DNA of 64,000 nt. Origin: Campylobacter concisus (lineage in GTDB: Bacteria > Campylobacterota > Campylobacteria > Campylobacterales > Campylobacteraceae). Location of the stretch: positions 1,674,001 through 1,738,000 of the forward strand of contig NZ_CP049270.1 of NCBI RefSeq assembly GCF_003048595.2, given 5' to 3'. The notes under the pieces were generated by a model that saw nothing but the letters and a program-made list of their open reading frames with translations, did no database searches and was not told where the DNA came from. Positions 1 to 12,733 of this stretch are shown here, in pieces. The position numbers were made by a program, and so were the translations under genes. Position 1 is the first letter of the stretch. Each line of letters begins with the position of its first letter.

Positions 1-236
1 TTGGCTTGATTTGCGCTTAGGATGTCCTTCGTCGGGATGTAGTGGTCCATCACGATGGCAAAGCCGTCTGGGTTAGCTAGCTTTTTAGCGCCACTTCTCT
101 CAAACTGCTTGATCGAGATAGGCGTCGTGATGTCATTACCTATGATCATATCGATCTTGCTCTCGATGATCTCTCCTGCGCTTACCTCTTTACCAACGTG
201 ATCTGAAAATATTTTCTCGGTGATAGTTTGTTTCAT
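1..236 (-). CDS. leuC: 3-isopropylmalate dehydratase large subunit, N-terminal part
   Basis: This is the 5' end of a minus-strand gene that runs off the left edge. The visible 78 residues begin MKQTITEKIFSDHVGKEV and continue with the aconitase-superfamily N-terminus typical of LeuC, including a segment reading VMDHYIPTKD. LeuC and LeuD together isomerise 2-isopropylmalate to 3-isopropylmalate in leucine synthesis, using a [4Fe-4S] cluster whose cysteines lie outside the window. A homologous aconitase-like isomerase such as HacA cannot be excluded from this fragment. Confidence 0.8.
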   Translation of the reverse strand, partial: MKQTITEKIFSDHVGKEVSAGEIIESKIDMIIGNDITTPISIKQFERSGAKKLANPDGFAIVMDHYIPTKDILSANQA

Positions 237-290
237 AAATTTCCTTTAAATTTTTGAGGCGATTTTAACGAAAATTGCTAAATTTAAAGA

Positions 291-322
291 AAATTTACTA
301 AGCCAAAAGGCCTAGTAAATTT
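291..322 (-). terminator. Rho-independent terminator of the TonB receptor gene
   Basis: A 14-bp stem (AAATTTACTAGGCC on the minus strand) with a TTTT loop overlaps the receptor stop codon. The single imperfect pair becomes a G-U wobble on the minus-strand RNA, and a U-rich stretch follows. It separates the receptor from leuC. Confidence 0.7.
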
Positions 323-2453
323 AGAATTTAACGCTAGCTGTTAGCATAAACTGCCTCGCATACCCCGGCTGTATCGGTATGATATTAGCCTGCGTGCCGG
401 TAGATGAGGACGTATAGTAGAGCTTGTCGGTCAAGTTTTTGACGTTAAACGAGAAATTCGTCTCGTAGCCCGCGATCTTGGTATCGTAGCTGATAAATGC
501 GTCGTAAACGACCGCATCGTCCATCTTAAAGCCCGTTCCTGCCGGCACGGCCGGTAAATTCGTCCTCATGTAGTAGGTGTACCATGAGCCAAAGTACCTC
601 GCTCCGCCGCCGATCCTTAGGCCTTTTGCGCCTAGATGGCTAAAGTCGTAGTTGGCAAAGAGACTGGCTTGGTGCTTAGGCGTGGCTTCTAGCGGTTTGC
701 CCACTAGCACGGCAAACGCGCCGCTATCCTTGCGCACCTCGGTTTTAGTGTATGCGTAGCTAGCGCCCACGCTTAGCCCTTGCGTCACGCGGCCGTTAAA
801 GTCAAACTCAAATCCTCTCGAGCGCGCCTCGCCCACGGGCGTACTTACGCTATTTACGGTGCGCATGATGTTTTTCTTGTCGATGTTAAAGACCGCCGCG
901 CTAGCCGTTATGCTATCGTTTTGAAATTTAGTTCCCAGCTCTATACTTTTGCCTTCTTCTGGCTTTATGTCGCCGATGTCGTCGCCGCTGATCGCCATTT
1001 GCGGGCTAAAGCTTTGCGCGTAGTTGGTATAAACCGACCACTCCGGCGTTATCAGGTATAAAAGCCCCGTCTGCCACGTAAATTTGCCGTCTTGCTGATC
1101 GGTGGTGTTTGGTCCGCTAGTAGTGCCGCGCGCGACTTGGTCGTAGTATTCGTATCTAACACCCAGAGAATAGATCAAATTTTCGGTCAAATTTATACTA
1201 TCTTGCGCGTAAAATCCGATCGTTCTTAGCTTTTGATACTGGATACCGGAGGCTCGGTCGGACGGATAGGCGACCGTGCCGTAGACCGGACTGTAGATAT
1301 TTATCGGGAAGTTTCTGTGCGTCGTGCCTGAGCTGTAGCTGTTTAGCGCGCCGGGTCTATAGCGGTAGTACTCCTTGGCGTCGATACCGAAGAGCAGGTT
1401 GTGCTCTATTTCGCCCGTTTGCACGTAACCGTTTAAATTTAGTGATCCAGCATGTGTGCGGTGGATAAATCCGTCGTAGTATTCGTTTCGTCTAGCTGCA
1501 ACGCCCGTGTTTAAATTTACGTTCATTAGCCTGATGTGACCGTAGTCGTGCTTGGAGCGGGAAAACGCGTAAGCGCCGCGCAGTAGCCAGTCCTCGCCGA
1601 TATTTTTTTCAAAATTTACGTCCACGGTGTCGAGTCTGGTTTTTAGTTTATTAAACGGCTCGTCAAGACGTCTTTTCTTATCTATCGGAAGTAGCTTGCC
1701 CGTGCTTGGCACCAGATACATACCGCGGTCGATCGGATCGGTCGAGCGCGTGTGCGTATAGGCTAAATTTATGCGGTAATCATCGCCTTTATACGAGAGC
1801 GAAGGCGCAAAGAGGACGTTTTTATATTCGCCAAACTCCCTCCAGTAGTCTTTTTGCATCATATCAAATATAAATCTATACGCAAAGCCGCTATCCGCGA
1901 TCGGTCCCGTGGTGTCAAAGCCTGCGCTCCAGTAGTTGCGGTTGCCGATACCAGCCCAAATTTCGTTTGAGAAGTCGTATTTTGGCTTTTTAGTGACCAT
2001 ATTTATTATGCCGCCGGGCTCTTGCGCGCCGTAGAGCAAGCTAGCCGGGCCTTTTAGCACCTCGACGCTTTCTACGGTTTTGTTAAAGCTATGCATGACG
2101 CTAGCGGGCACGCCGTTACGCATGATCGAGCCGTCGCGTCCGCCGCCGAATCCTCTTTTTATGATCGAGTCAAAGATGCCGCCCGTGGTGTTTCCGTAGC
2201 TAACTCCGCTCACGTTTTGAAGGCTCTCGGCTAGAGTCTCCGGTTTTTTATCTTTTAGCTGTTATTGCGTCACGACGTTTACCGTCTGCGGGATCTCTAA
2301 AATAGGCGTATTTGTTTTGCCTACTTCGCTCGTTGTGGCTCTATATCCATCGTCTGTGCTATCTTCAACGCTGATACCATCTAAGCTTACATCAGTAGCA
2401 TTTAAAGCAGAAATAGCAAAACAAAGCACCGCACTAATGCGAAATTTATTCAT
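321..2453 (-). pseudogene. TonB-dependent siderophore receptor interrupted by one in-frame TAA
   Basis: An outer-membrane iron-siderophore receptor of about 710 codons. The signal peptide (MNKFRISAVLCFAISALNA) and TonB-box region are followed by the plug motif PQTVNVVTQ; the next codon is TAA at 2262-2264. The same frame then continues with [19 protein letters not shown] and an intact plug and 22-strand barrel to the terminal Phe (LTASVKF). Both halves are in one frame, so this is a nonsense change, most simply CAA or CAG to TAA. The downstream part has no good start. The barrel half is clearly richer in G+C than its surroundings. A Fur-box-like site lies upstream. As read it should give only a 63-residue peptide. 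Confidence 0.85.
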
Positions 2454-2486
2454 CTATTATTCCTTAAAATTTTAATATTATAAAAA

Positions 2487-2506
2487 TAGTTATCATTATA
2501 TATAAA
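2487..2506 (-). promoter_or_regulatory. Fur-box-like operator
   Basis: The minus strand reads ATATAATGATAACTATTTTT just upstream of the receptor, close to the GATAATGATAATCATTATC consensus. Iron-repressed control by Fur is expected for a siderophore receptor. The match is partial. Confidence 0.45.
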
Positions 2507-2672
2507 CAAGATTTAAATTTTTATGAAAAAATTTACGAAAAATTTATATTTCAATAACATTACAAATGAAGCATTTTCAAAATTAAAAATAGAACCATAA
2601 AAAACAGATCTTTACTACTCTGTCATAAAAAGCGATGAAACTTTTGTTAAAACATTTTTGCAACATTTCTGA

Positions 2673-2678
2673 TATAAT
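2673..2678 (+). promoter_or_regulatory. -10 box TATAAT for the NFACT gene
   Basis: TATAAT in the context GATATAATC lies only 7 bases before the preferred ATG at 2686. Transcription would begin almost on the start codon, so the mRNA may be leaderless. No Shine-Dalgarno sequence is visible. Confidence 0.45.
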
Positions 2679-2685
2679 CTTTGGC

Positions 2686-4008
2686 ATGAAGTACGCACAT
2701 TTAGTTCAAATAGCAAGTTATTTATCAAATTTTACAAAGATAAACCAAGCAAAACGCATCAATGATATGGCTATTTTAATCGAATTTAATGGCGAGAAGA
2801 TCATCTTTGATCTAAATAAATCAAACTCTGCGATTTATAAAGATGATGAGCAAAAAGAAGCAAAAATTTATCAAGCGCCTTTTGATAATGTTCTAAAAAA
2901 GCGCTTTAACGCCTCGCATATAAAAAGCGTTGAGTGCTTAAAAGATAATAGAATTTTAAAATTTATCTGCACGCAAAGCGGCTCATACAAAAGTGAAAAT
3001 TTTGTCCTTTATCTTGAATTTACGGGTCGCTTTACAAATGCTGTGATAACTGACGAAAATAACGTGATAATCGAGGCACTAAGACACATCGATAATAGCT
3101 ACCGAAAAATAGAAACTGGCGAAATTTTAAAAGAACTGCCAGCTATCGAGATAAAAGAAAAGCCGTGCAAGCCTATAACGGACTTTGATCACTTTTTTAA
3201 AGCTGAAGCGGCTAGAGTAAATGAGTCCAGGATAGCTAGCTTAAAAGAGGCGAAGCTCGCAAGCGTACAAAAAAAGATAGATAGCATGAGTGAAATTTTA
3301 AACTTGCTTGAAGACAAAGATGAGCTAATGAAAAAAAGCGAGGAAGCTTCGAATTTAGGATCGCTTTTGCTCGCAAATTTGGGAAATTTTAAGGGCTATG
3401 AGAGGGAAATTTGTCTGAAAGATTTTGATGGCAACGAGATAAAACTAACTCTTAGCGATACTCCAAAAAACAGCGCAAATGAGTTTTACGTAAGATCAAA
3501 AAAGCTTCGCGCAAAAGCCCTTGGCGTAGAGATAGAAAAGAGAAATTTAAAAGAAAAAATCGAGTTTTTTGAAGGATTAAAATCGCTTTTAAAAGAGGCA
3601 AACAGCCTCTATGAGCTTGAAATTTTAAGCCCAAAAAACAAGGCAAAACAAAGAGAACGCCACGTAAAAGATGTGAGTGAAAATGCTGAAATTTTTTACG
3701 TTAGAGAGTTTAAAATACTAGTTGGTAGAAACGAAAAAGGCAATATAAATTTGCTTGACCTTGCTAAAAAAGACGATATATGGTTACATCTAAAGGATAG
3801 TCCAAGCGCCCATGTCATCATCAAGACAAACAAGAGTAGGGTGCCTGAAGATGTGCTAGAAATGGCAGCTAAATTCTGCGTGGAATTTAGTGTAAAGGGA
3901 GCTGGCAGGTACGAGGTAGACTACACTAAGCGTGAAAATTTAAAACGTGAAAACGGCGCAAATGTCACTTACACGAACTATAAAACTATCATCATAAATA
4001 AAGGCTAA
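2686..4008 (+). CDS. rqcH: NFACT family protein (RqcH/Rqc2 homologue)
   Basis: A 440-residue protein starting MKYAHLVQIASYLSNF. RqcH binds stalled 50S subunits with peptidyl-tRNA and adds C-terminal alanine tails that mark the nascent chain for proteolysis. The order is an NFACT-N domain (1 to about 170), a coiled coil (about 175-325) and an NFACT-R domain (about 345-430, with DIWLHLKDSPSAHVII). An upstream in-frame ATG exists at 2635, but it precedes the -10 box, so 2686 is preferred. Older annotation calls the family fibronectin/fibrinogen-binding. Residue-level activity cannot be judged here. It forms a pair with the next gene, 3 bases downstream. Confidence 0.85.
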   Translation: MKYAHLVQIASYLSNFTKINQAKRINDMAILIEFNGEKIIFDLNKSNSAIYKDDEQKEAKIYQAPFDNVLKKRFNASHIKSVECLKDNRILKFICTQSGSYKSENFVLYLEFTGRFTNAVITDENNVIIEALRHIDNSYRKIETGEILKELPAIEIKEKPCKPITDFDHFFKAEAARVNESRIASLKEAKLASVQKKIDSMSEILNLLEDKDELMKKSEEASNLGSLLLANLGNFKGYEREICLKDFDGNEIKLTLSDTPKNSANEFYVRSKKLRAKALGVEIEKRNLKEKIEFFEGLKSLLKEANSLYELEILSPKNKAKQRERHVKDVSENAEIFYVREFKILVGRNEKGNINLLDLAKKDDIWLHLKDSPSAHVIIKTNKSRVPEDVLEMAAKFCVEFSVKGAGRYEVDYTKRENLKRENGANVTYTNYKTIIINKG

Positions 4009-4011
4009 AAA

Positions 4012-4356
4012 ATGGCTGTAACACCTTTAGGAAATAGTAATTTTATAAACCAAAATGCCCCAGTGGTATCTCAAGTGCATGCAAATCAACAAGCCAGATT
4101 TGATATGCAATCTTTGATGGCAGCTGAGCTTGCTACACAACAAAGTGAAGAGATCAAAGAGGTGCGTCCGATGGAAGAGTCTTATAAAATAGACCCTGAA
4201 AAGGAGCATGAGCGCCAAAAAAATGAAGAAGAGGCAAGTGAGTTTGAGAGTGAAAAACAAAATTCAAGAGATAGTGACGAGGAAAATTTGGACGATATAG
4301 CAGATAGTGAGGAAATAGCGCCTAGCGAACATCACATGCTTGACATAACTATTTGA
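4012..4356 (+). CDS. hypothetical acidic protein after rqcH
   Basis: A 114-residue protein beginning MAVTPLGNSNFINQNAPVV. It starts 3 bases after the rqcH stop and is probably cotranscribed and translationally coupled. The N-terminal half is polar and Gln/Asn-rich; residues 45-105 are strongly acidic (runs of E, D and S) and probably disordered. There is no signal peptide or membrane segment. I do not recognise a family. The long ORF on the opposite strand here (4027-4260) is a low-complexity shadow. Confidence 0.65.
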   Translation: MAVTPLGNSNFINQNAPVVSQVHANQQARFDMQSLMAAELATQQSEEIKEVRPMEESYKIDPEKEHERQKNEEEASEFESEKQNSRDSDEENLDDIADSEEIAPSEHHMLDITI

Positions 4357-4467
4357 TGCCTAAACACCCCAGCTCCAGCTGAAGGACTTTATCTAAATAG
4401 AGTTTTTTATAAATTTAACTAGGTATTTAGAATATTTGATAGTAAGCTTATTTAAAATATTAAATAG

Positions 4468-4674
4468 AGAATCTTAACCCTCCTTCAAATTTTTAACGCA
4501 GTAAATGATAAAGAAAAACTTTTCAAGATCCACTCTGACTCACCTAAAGCCTGCCCACTTGGTGGCAAGATCGAGGGACTTTTAACCGGTCACTTCCTAA
4601 AAGCACAAGAAGCTTTAGAAGATAGTTTAAGAAGCATTACTTTACAAGATCTATTAGATGAACTTATTAATTAA
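4468..4674 (+). pseudogene. start-less ORF remnant, unrecognised
   Basis: A frame open from just after a TAG at 4465 encodes 68 residues with normal composition: ILTLLQIFNAVNDKEKLFKI, then a middle containing CPLGGKIEGLLTGHF, ending LQDLLDELIN. It contains no ATG, GTG or TTG near its 5' end. It looks like the C-terminal end of a decayed gene in the otherwise empty 4357-4815 gap. I cannot name the parent family. Confidence 0.45.
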
Positions 4675-4815
4675 AAGCAGGTAAACTAAGTTATAGAATT
4701 TAAAAAGCAGGCAGATATATAAAAAACCAATCTATTTTATTAGTTAGAAGCACCATACACTCCTAACTATTTTTATATACTTTATGTAAGAATTTTTATA
4801 AATTTCTAGCTTTTA

Positions 4816-5262
4816 TTACTCTTTACTCTTCTCTTTTTTAGCTTTACTCTTTTTCTCTGTTTTATCTTTTAGGCTTTCTTTCTTATCTTTTATCTCTTTT
4901 ATACTATCATCTTTAGCACTATCTTTTTTCTCTTTTACTTCATCACTCTTTTTACTTGCTTTTTCTTTTATCTCATCTTTTTTAGATTTTATTTTTGATT
5001 TTGTGTCATCTATCTTTGTAGTACCTGATACTGATATATCTGATTTTAAATTTTCAAATGTCTTATCACCTATACCATTTACATTTTTTATGTCTTCTAT
5101 TGAGTTAAATTTATTTGCTTTTCTATACTCTATTATTGCATCTGCCTTTGAAGATCCTATACCATCTAAACTCATTAACTCTTCTTTTGTAGCTGTGTTT
5201 AAATTTATGGCTGCTAGTAATGTAGAAGCTGCTACTAATAGTGAGAATACAATCTTTTTCAT
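4816..5262 (-). CDS. secreted helix-hairpin-helix (ComEA-like) protein
   Basis: A 148-residue protein. The start at 5262 (MKKIVFSLLVAASTLLAA) is chosen because it opens a clean signal peptide and has AGGAC upstream; a longer reading from 5325 has neither. Residues 19-75 form a double HhH DNA-binding domain (INLNTATKEELMSLDGIG, then NVNGIGDKTFENLK) as in ComEA, which binds transforming DNA in the periplasm. Residues 80-148 are a Lys/Glu/Asp-rich helical tail not found in classic ComEA. A role in periplasmic DNA binding is inferred from the domain. Nothing else in the neighbourhood is a competence gene. Confidence 0.75.
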   Translation of the reverse strand: MKKIVFSLLVAASTLLAAINLNTATKEELMSLDGIGSSKADAIIEYRKANKFNSIEDIKNVNGIGDKTFENLKSDISVSGTTKIDDTKSKIKSKKDEIKEKASKKSDEVKEKKDSAKDDSIKEIKDKKESLKDKTEKKSKAKKEKSKE

Positions 5263-5484
5263 TTTTGTCCTTTTTGGGTAAATTTGGGTTTGGAGTCTAT
5301 CATATTTGGTGTTTTTAGTCAACACTCGTATAAAAGCATAAACTAAAAGATATTTATAAATGTAAAGATAAAAAGTCTAATTATTTAAAAATATAAATAA
5401 ATATAAGATTTGATATTTTGTTATAAATTAAGAAATAATATTTTAAAAGATAATTGTTTAGATAAAGAATATTAAAAATTAACA

Positions 5485-5605
5485 AAGCCCGCAACGACCT
5501 ACTTTTCCAACATCCCAGTAAGGGAGAGTATCATCAGCCAGGACGAGCTTAGCTTCTTGGTTCGAGATGGAGCAAGGCGTTTCCTCGTCTGTATAGTCAC
5601 GGGCA
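5485..5605 (-). rRNA. rrf: 5S ribosomal RNA
   Basis: The sequence shows 5S features, including complementary ends (GCCCG at the left, CGGGC at the right) and the conserved CGAAC-type loop. It is about 120 bases long and is the last gene of the rRNA operon. Ends are approximate. Confidence 0.9.
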
Positions 5606-5713
5606 GTGTTAAATAAAAGATATATTAGATAAATCTCTTATTTAACACTACTTGATAAAGTTAAAAGTCATAAACAAAGTTTTATAAAAACATATCTTAT
5701 TAAGTTTTTATCC

Positions 5714-5731
5714 TTAACAAGGAAGTGATGC
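5714..5731 (-). repeat. 23S processing stem, 3' arm
   Basis: TTAACAAGGAAGTGATGC is the exact inverse complement of 8668-8685, so the 23S precursor is closed by a perfect 18-bp helix. This is the usual RNase III substrate that releases pre-23S. It also brackets the gene limits. Confidence 0.85.
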
Positions 5732-5734
5732 TTA

Positions 5735-8650
<2,916 letters not shown>

Positions 8651-8667
8651 TTAGATTATTCTAATTC

Positions 8668-8685
8668 GCATCACTTCCTTGTTAA
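8668..8685 (-). repeat. 23S processing stem, 5' arm
   Basis: GCATCACTTCCTTGTTAA pairs perfectly with 5714-5731 to close the pre-23S stem. Confidence 0.85.
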
Positions 8686-8883
8686 AGATAACTTTAATGT
8701 TATTACATTTAAATTCTAGCTCTCAAGACGGAAAGCATTGACTACTATTTAGATAAGTTTTAAATCCTAATTAGATTGTGATGTCAAACTTTTGCATTAA
8801 ATGCAAAGAGAATAGAAATTTAAATCTTTAACAAGTCCTGTAAAATTGTTTTTAAAACTTGCTTGTGACTATTAACAATATTA

Positions 8884-8895
8884 ATTAAAAGAACA
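8884..8895 (-). promoter_or_regulatory. boxA antitermination site before 23S
   Basis: The minus strand reads TGTTCTTTTAAT, close to the boxA consensus TGCTCTTTAACA. It lies in the 320-base spacer between tRNA-Ala and 23S and matches the copy upstream of 16S. It is expected to load NusB/NusE on the transcript. Nothing else but A+T-rich spacer is seen there. Confidence 0.6.
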
Positions 8896-8970
8896 TTTAG
8901 ACAAAAGTCTAATTAGAAAGTTTAAATTTTTAAGCTCTCTAATTAGACTTAATATAGTTAAACTATTTTA

Positions 8971-9046
8971 TGGTGGAGAATAGCGGGATCGAACCGCTGA
9001 CCTCCTGCGTGCAAAGCAGGCGCTCTCCCAGCTGAGCTAATTCCCC
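8971..9046 (-). tRNA. trnA: tRNA-Ala (TGC)
   Basis: A 76-base tRNA with encoded CCA. The 7-bp acceptor (GGGGAAT with ATTCTCC, one G-U) and the anticodon loop CTTTGCACG give anticodon TGC. It lies between tRNA-Ile and 23S. Confidence 0.95.
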
Positions 9047-9058
9047 AATTAAATTCTC

Positions 9059-9135
9059 TGGTGGGCCTAACAAGACTTGAACTTGTGACCTCACCCTTAT
9101 CAGGGGTGCACTCTAACCAGCTGAGCTATAGGCCC
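9059..9135 (-). tRNA. trnI: tRNA-Ile (GAT)
   Basis: A 77-base tRNA with encoded CCA. The acceptor is GGGCCTA with TAGGCCC, and the loop CTGATAA gives anticodon GAT. It directly follows 16S in transcription order, so the operon order is 16S-Ile-Ala-23S. Confidence 0.95.
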
Positions 9136-9146
9136 CTATAGGTCTA

Positions 9147-9179
9147 TCAATCTTTCAAAACTAAACAAGGATGATTGAG
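9147..9179 (-). repeat. 16S processing stem, 3' arm
   Basis: This 33-base arm is a near-perfect inverse complement of 10859-10893, with a few mismatches in the middle. Together they close the pre-16S precursor, as expected for RNase III processing. Confidence 0.75.
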
Positions 9180-9228
9180 AATATCTTTCTTATAGATATC
9201 TTGTGAGAGAATATCTATATGTACTCTA

Positions 9229-10737
<1,509 letters not shown>

Positions 10738-10858
10738 ATTAATTACCTAGCAAAATTTATTTTGATAGGATTTTATTATGAAGTTTTTAATCAAAAAAAC
10801 TTTTAGTTTTATTTATTAGTTTGTCTAATCTATTATAAATTATAAAATAATAGACTGG

Positions 10859-10893
10859 CTCAATCGATCACTTGTTTAGATTTCAAAGATTGA
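10859..10893 (-). repeat. 16S processing stem, 5' arm
   Basis: This is the partner of 9147-9179. On the minus strand it reads TCAATCTTTGAAATCTAAAC and continues to ATTGAG. It lies downstream of boxA in the rRNA leader. Confidence 0.75.
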
Positions 10894-10914
10894 CTAATAG
10901 TTTAACAATTGTAA

Positions 10915-10926
10915 GTTAAAAGAACA
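10915..10926 (-). promoter_or_regulatory. boxA antitermination site in the rRNA leader
   Basis: The minus strand reads TGTTCTTTTAAC, a strong match to boxA. It is placed between the promoter at about 10995 and the 16S processing stem. Confidence 0.65.
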
Positions 10927-10992
10927 ACGATAAAAAGAAAAGGCTTTATTAACCAATGAAGTTAAAGGTGGTTTCTCGTTTCGTGAGCTGGA

Positions 10993-10998
10993 ATTATA
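10993..10998 (-). promoter_or_regulatory. rRNA operon promoter -10 box
   Basis: TATAAT on the minus strand lies about 255 bases before 16S, with an A+T-rich upstream region and no clear -35 box, as is common in Campylobacter. The 450-base gap 10738-11186 holds this promoter, the boxA, the processing arm and a ridA terminator. I see no gene in it. Confidence 0.55.
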
Positions 10999-11120
10999 TA
11001 CGAGCAATACTTAAAGATAGTTGAAATATTTAGGGAATTTTAGAAAAAATTGTTAGGCACTTAAAAATTTTAAAGTATGTATTTTTATTATAGGTTTAAG
11101 GGTTTAGTTTTTGAAGTATA

Positions 11121-11148
11121 AATTTGGAGAGTTTCTGCTCTCCATCAT
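11121..11148 (-). terminator. terminator after ridA
   Basis: The hairpin GGAGAG-6-CTCTCC (11126-11143) is followed on the minus strand by AAATTT and a T-containing tail. It lies 40 bases beyond the ridA stop and upstream of the rRNA promoter region. Confidence 0.55.
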
Positions 11149-11186
11149 TTAAACATTAAATTATGTGAACTTTTACACAATGTCTA

Positions 11187-11561
11187 TTAATAAGCCGCGA
11201 TAAGCTCTATTTCCACAAGTGCGTCTTTTGGCAAGGTCTTAACGGCTACTGTACTTCTAGCAGGATAAGGCTCTTTAAAAAATTTAGAATACACAGTATT
11301 CACCTTAACAAAATCTCCCATATCTGCTAGAAATATTGTGGTCTTTACAGCATTATCAAAAGTAAGCCCTGCTTCAGCCAAGATATTTTTTAAATTTTCA
11401 AGAGATTGCTCAGCTTGAGCTTCTACGCTACTACTTGCAAACTCACCCGCTGGTGTGACACCAAGCTGACCTGAGATAAATAAAAATCCATTTGAGCTAA
11501 TAGCTTGAGAATATGGTCCAATCGCTTGTGGAGCATTTTTTGTTGAGATTTGCTTTTTCAT
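11187..11561 (-). CDS. ridA: RidA family reactive intermediate deaminase
   Basis: A 124-residue protein of normal family length. RidA hydrolyses reactive 2-aminoacrylate and other enamine/imine intermediates released by PLP enzymes, protecting those enzymes in the cytosol. The signature is complete: AIGPYSQAI near the N-terminus, SGQLGVTPAGE, and PARSTVAVKTLPKDALVEIE with the substrate-binding Arg near residue 104. TTTCAAAAGGAG precedes the ATG. It is a single-gene unit with its own downstream terminator. Confidence 0.93.
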   Translation of the reverse strand: MKKQISTKNAPQAIGPYSQAISSNGFLFISGQLGVTPAGEFASSSVEAQAEQSLENLKNILAEAGLTFDNAVKTTIFLADMGDFVKVNTVYSKFFKEPYPARSTVAVKTLPKDALVEIELIAAY

Positions 11562-11657
11562 ATTTTCTCCTTTTGAAATTTTTTAAAATCCTACTATAAA
11601 TTTTCTAAATTTTTAGTCTCCAAAAGCTATAATGGACAAAATTTCAAAAGGATGAAG

Positions 11658-12131
11658 ATGCAAAATATACTCGCACCAAATGAGTTTTTAGATGATTATG
11701 TGCTCGGTGCTGAATTGGCTAAAAATGCCGGCATCTCATCAAATGCTTATCTTTTTTGGAAAAACGTCATAAGTGCTAAATTTGAAAACTCAAGAATAGT
11801 TTTTCTTAGAAAAAATAGCATTCCAGTCAAATTTCAAAACATTATAAAAACTTGCACGCCTTTAAATGGCCTTATTCCAACAGGTGTATTTTGCTCTTTT
11901 ACCTCGCTTGCTCCTTCTCATCTTGTAGCAAAAAATGGCTCTAAGATCTACGAGCTCTTTAAATTTTATGAGATTTGCGGCATCAAATTTATAGACTTGA
12001 AGAAATTTTATGATGATTTTAATCTTAGCTATTCTTATAGAATTTACATTGAAAAGTGTAAATTTTTCTCACCTGCTCCATTTGAAAAACGCATAAAATT
12101 AACTGAAACGATGTGTCTTGGATATTACTAA
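11658..12131 (+). CDS. hypothetical protein conserved in campylobacters
   Basis: A 157-residue soluble protein, MQNILAPNEFLDDYVLGAEL at its N-terminus, with no signal peptide or transmembrane helix. I chose the ATG at 11658 because AAGGATG gives a correctly spaced ribosome-binding site; an in-frame ATG at 11652 overlaps that site. A -10 box TATAAT at 11628-11633 drives it. The composition is aromatic and lysine-rich with three cysteines. I recognise no domain; a small uncharacterised epsilonproteobacterial family is likely. Confidence 0.7.
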   Translation: MQNILAPNEFLDDYVLGAELAKNAGISSNAYLFWKNVISAKFENSRIVFLRKNSIPVKFQNIIKTCTPLNGLIPTGVFCSFTSLAPSHLVAKNGSKIYELFKFYEICGIKFIDLKKFYDDFNLSYSYRIYIEKCKFFSPAPFEKRIKLTETMCLGYY

Positions 12132-12134
12132 AGT

Positions 12135-12156
12135 CCGCTAGCTAGCTTGCTAGCGG
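12135..12156. terminator. bidirectional terminator
   Basis: The perfect stem CCGCTAGC-6-GCTAGCGG sits between the convergent gene ending at 12131 and the fumarase beta subunit ending at 12164. A T-rich stretch follows the plus-strand arm. Confidence 0.75.
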
Positions 12157-12163
12157 GATAAAT

Positions 12164-12724
12164 TTATATCTTTTTGTAAGGTGCTTGGCCAACTTCATAG
12201 AAGTTATTACCCTCGCAGTCAATGGCAACTATTGCTGGGAAATCCTCAACTGTAAGCCTAGCAACTGCCTCTGGTCCTAGCTCTGGATAAGCTAGCACTT
12301 CATATTTTTTGATACTTTGGCTAATGAGAGCTCCAATGCCGCCGATAGCAACCATATAAACACAGCATGATTTTTTCATAGCCTCGACTACTGCGTCACT
12401 CCTGTAGCCTTTACCGATCATACCATTTATACCAACTTCATTTATCATAGTTGGGGTGTATTTATCCATTCTGCCGCTTGTTGTTGGGCCTGCTGCACCG
12501 ATAGCTTGATTTGGCTTGGCTGGAGTTGGTCCAACATAGTAGATAGTCTCACCCTTTAGTTCAACTGGCAGCTTTTCGCCACGTGCCAATGTTTCAGTAA
12601 GTGCCTTATGTGCAGCGTCACGAGCTGCTATGATAGTGCCTGATATTAGGACATTGTCACCTGCCTTTAGGCTCTTTACCACCTCTTTATCAAATGGTGC
12701 TGTTATTCTTTTTACTTCTGACAT
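12164..12724 (-). CDS. class I fumarate hydratase, beta subunit
   Basis: A 186-residue protein corresponding to the C-terminal half of single-chain class I fumarases. It pairs with the alpha subunit encoded 9 bases upstream and hydrates fumarate to malate (TCA cycle and fumarate respiration) using an oxygen-sensitive [4Fe-4S] cluster on the alpha subunit. Motifs include YYVGPTPAKPNQAIGAAGPT, SGRMDKYTP and the C-terminal NNFYEVGQAPYKKI. The tartrate dehydratase subunit TtdB is the closest alternative, but a lone pair in this setting favours fumarase. Confidence 0.88.
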   Translation of the reverse strand: MSEVKRITAPFDKEVVKSLKAGDNVLISGTIIAARDAAHKALTETLARGEKLPVELKGETIYYVGPTPAKPNQAIGAAGPTTSGRMDKYTPTMINEVGINGMIGKGYRSDAVVEAMKKSCCVYMVAIGGIGALISQSIKKYEVLAYPELGPEAVARLTVEDFPAIVAIDCEGNNFYEVGQAPYKKI

Positions 12725-12733
12725 TTTCTCTCC

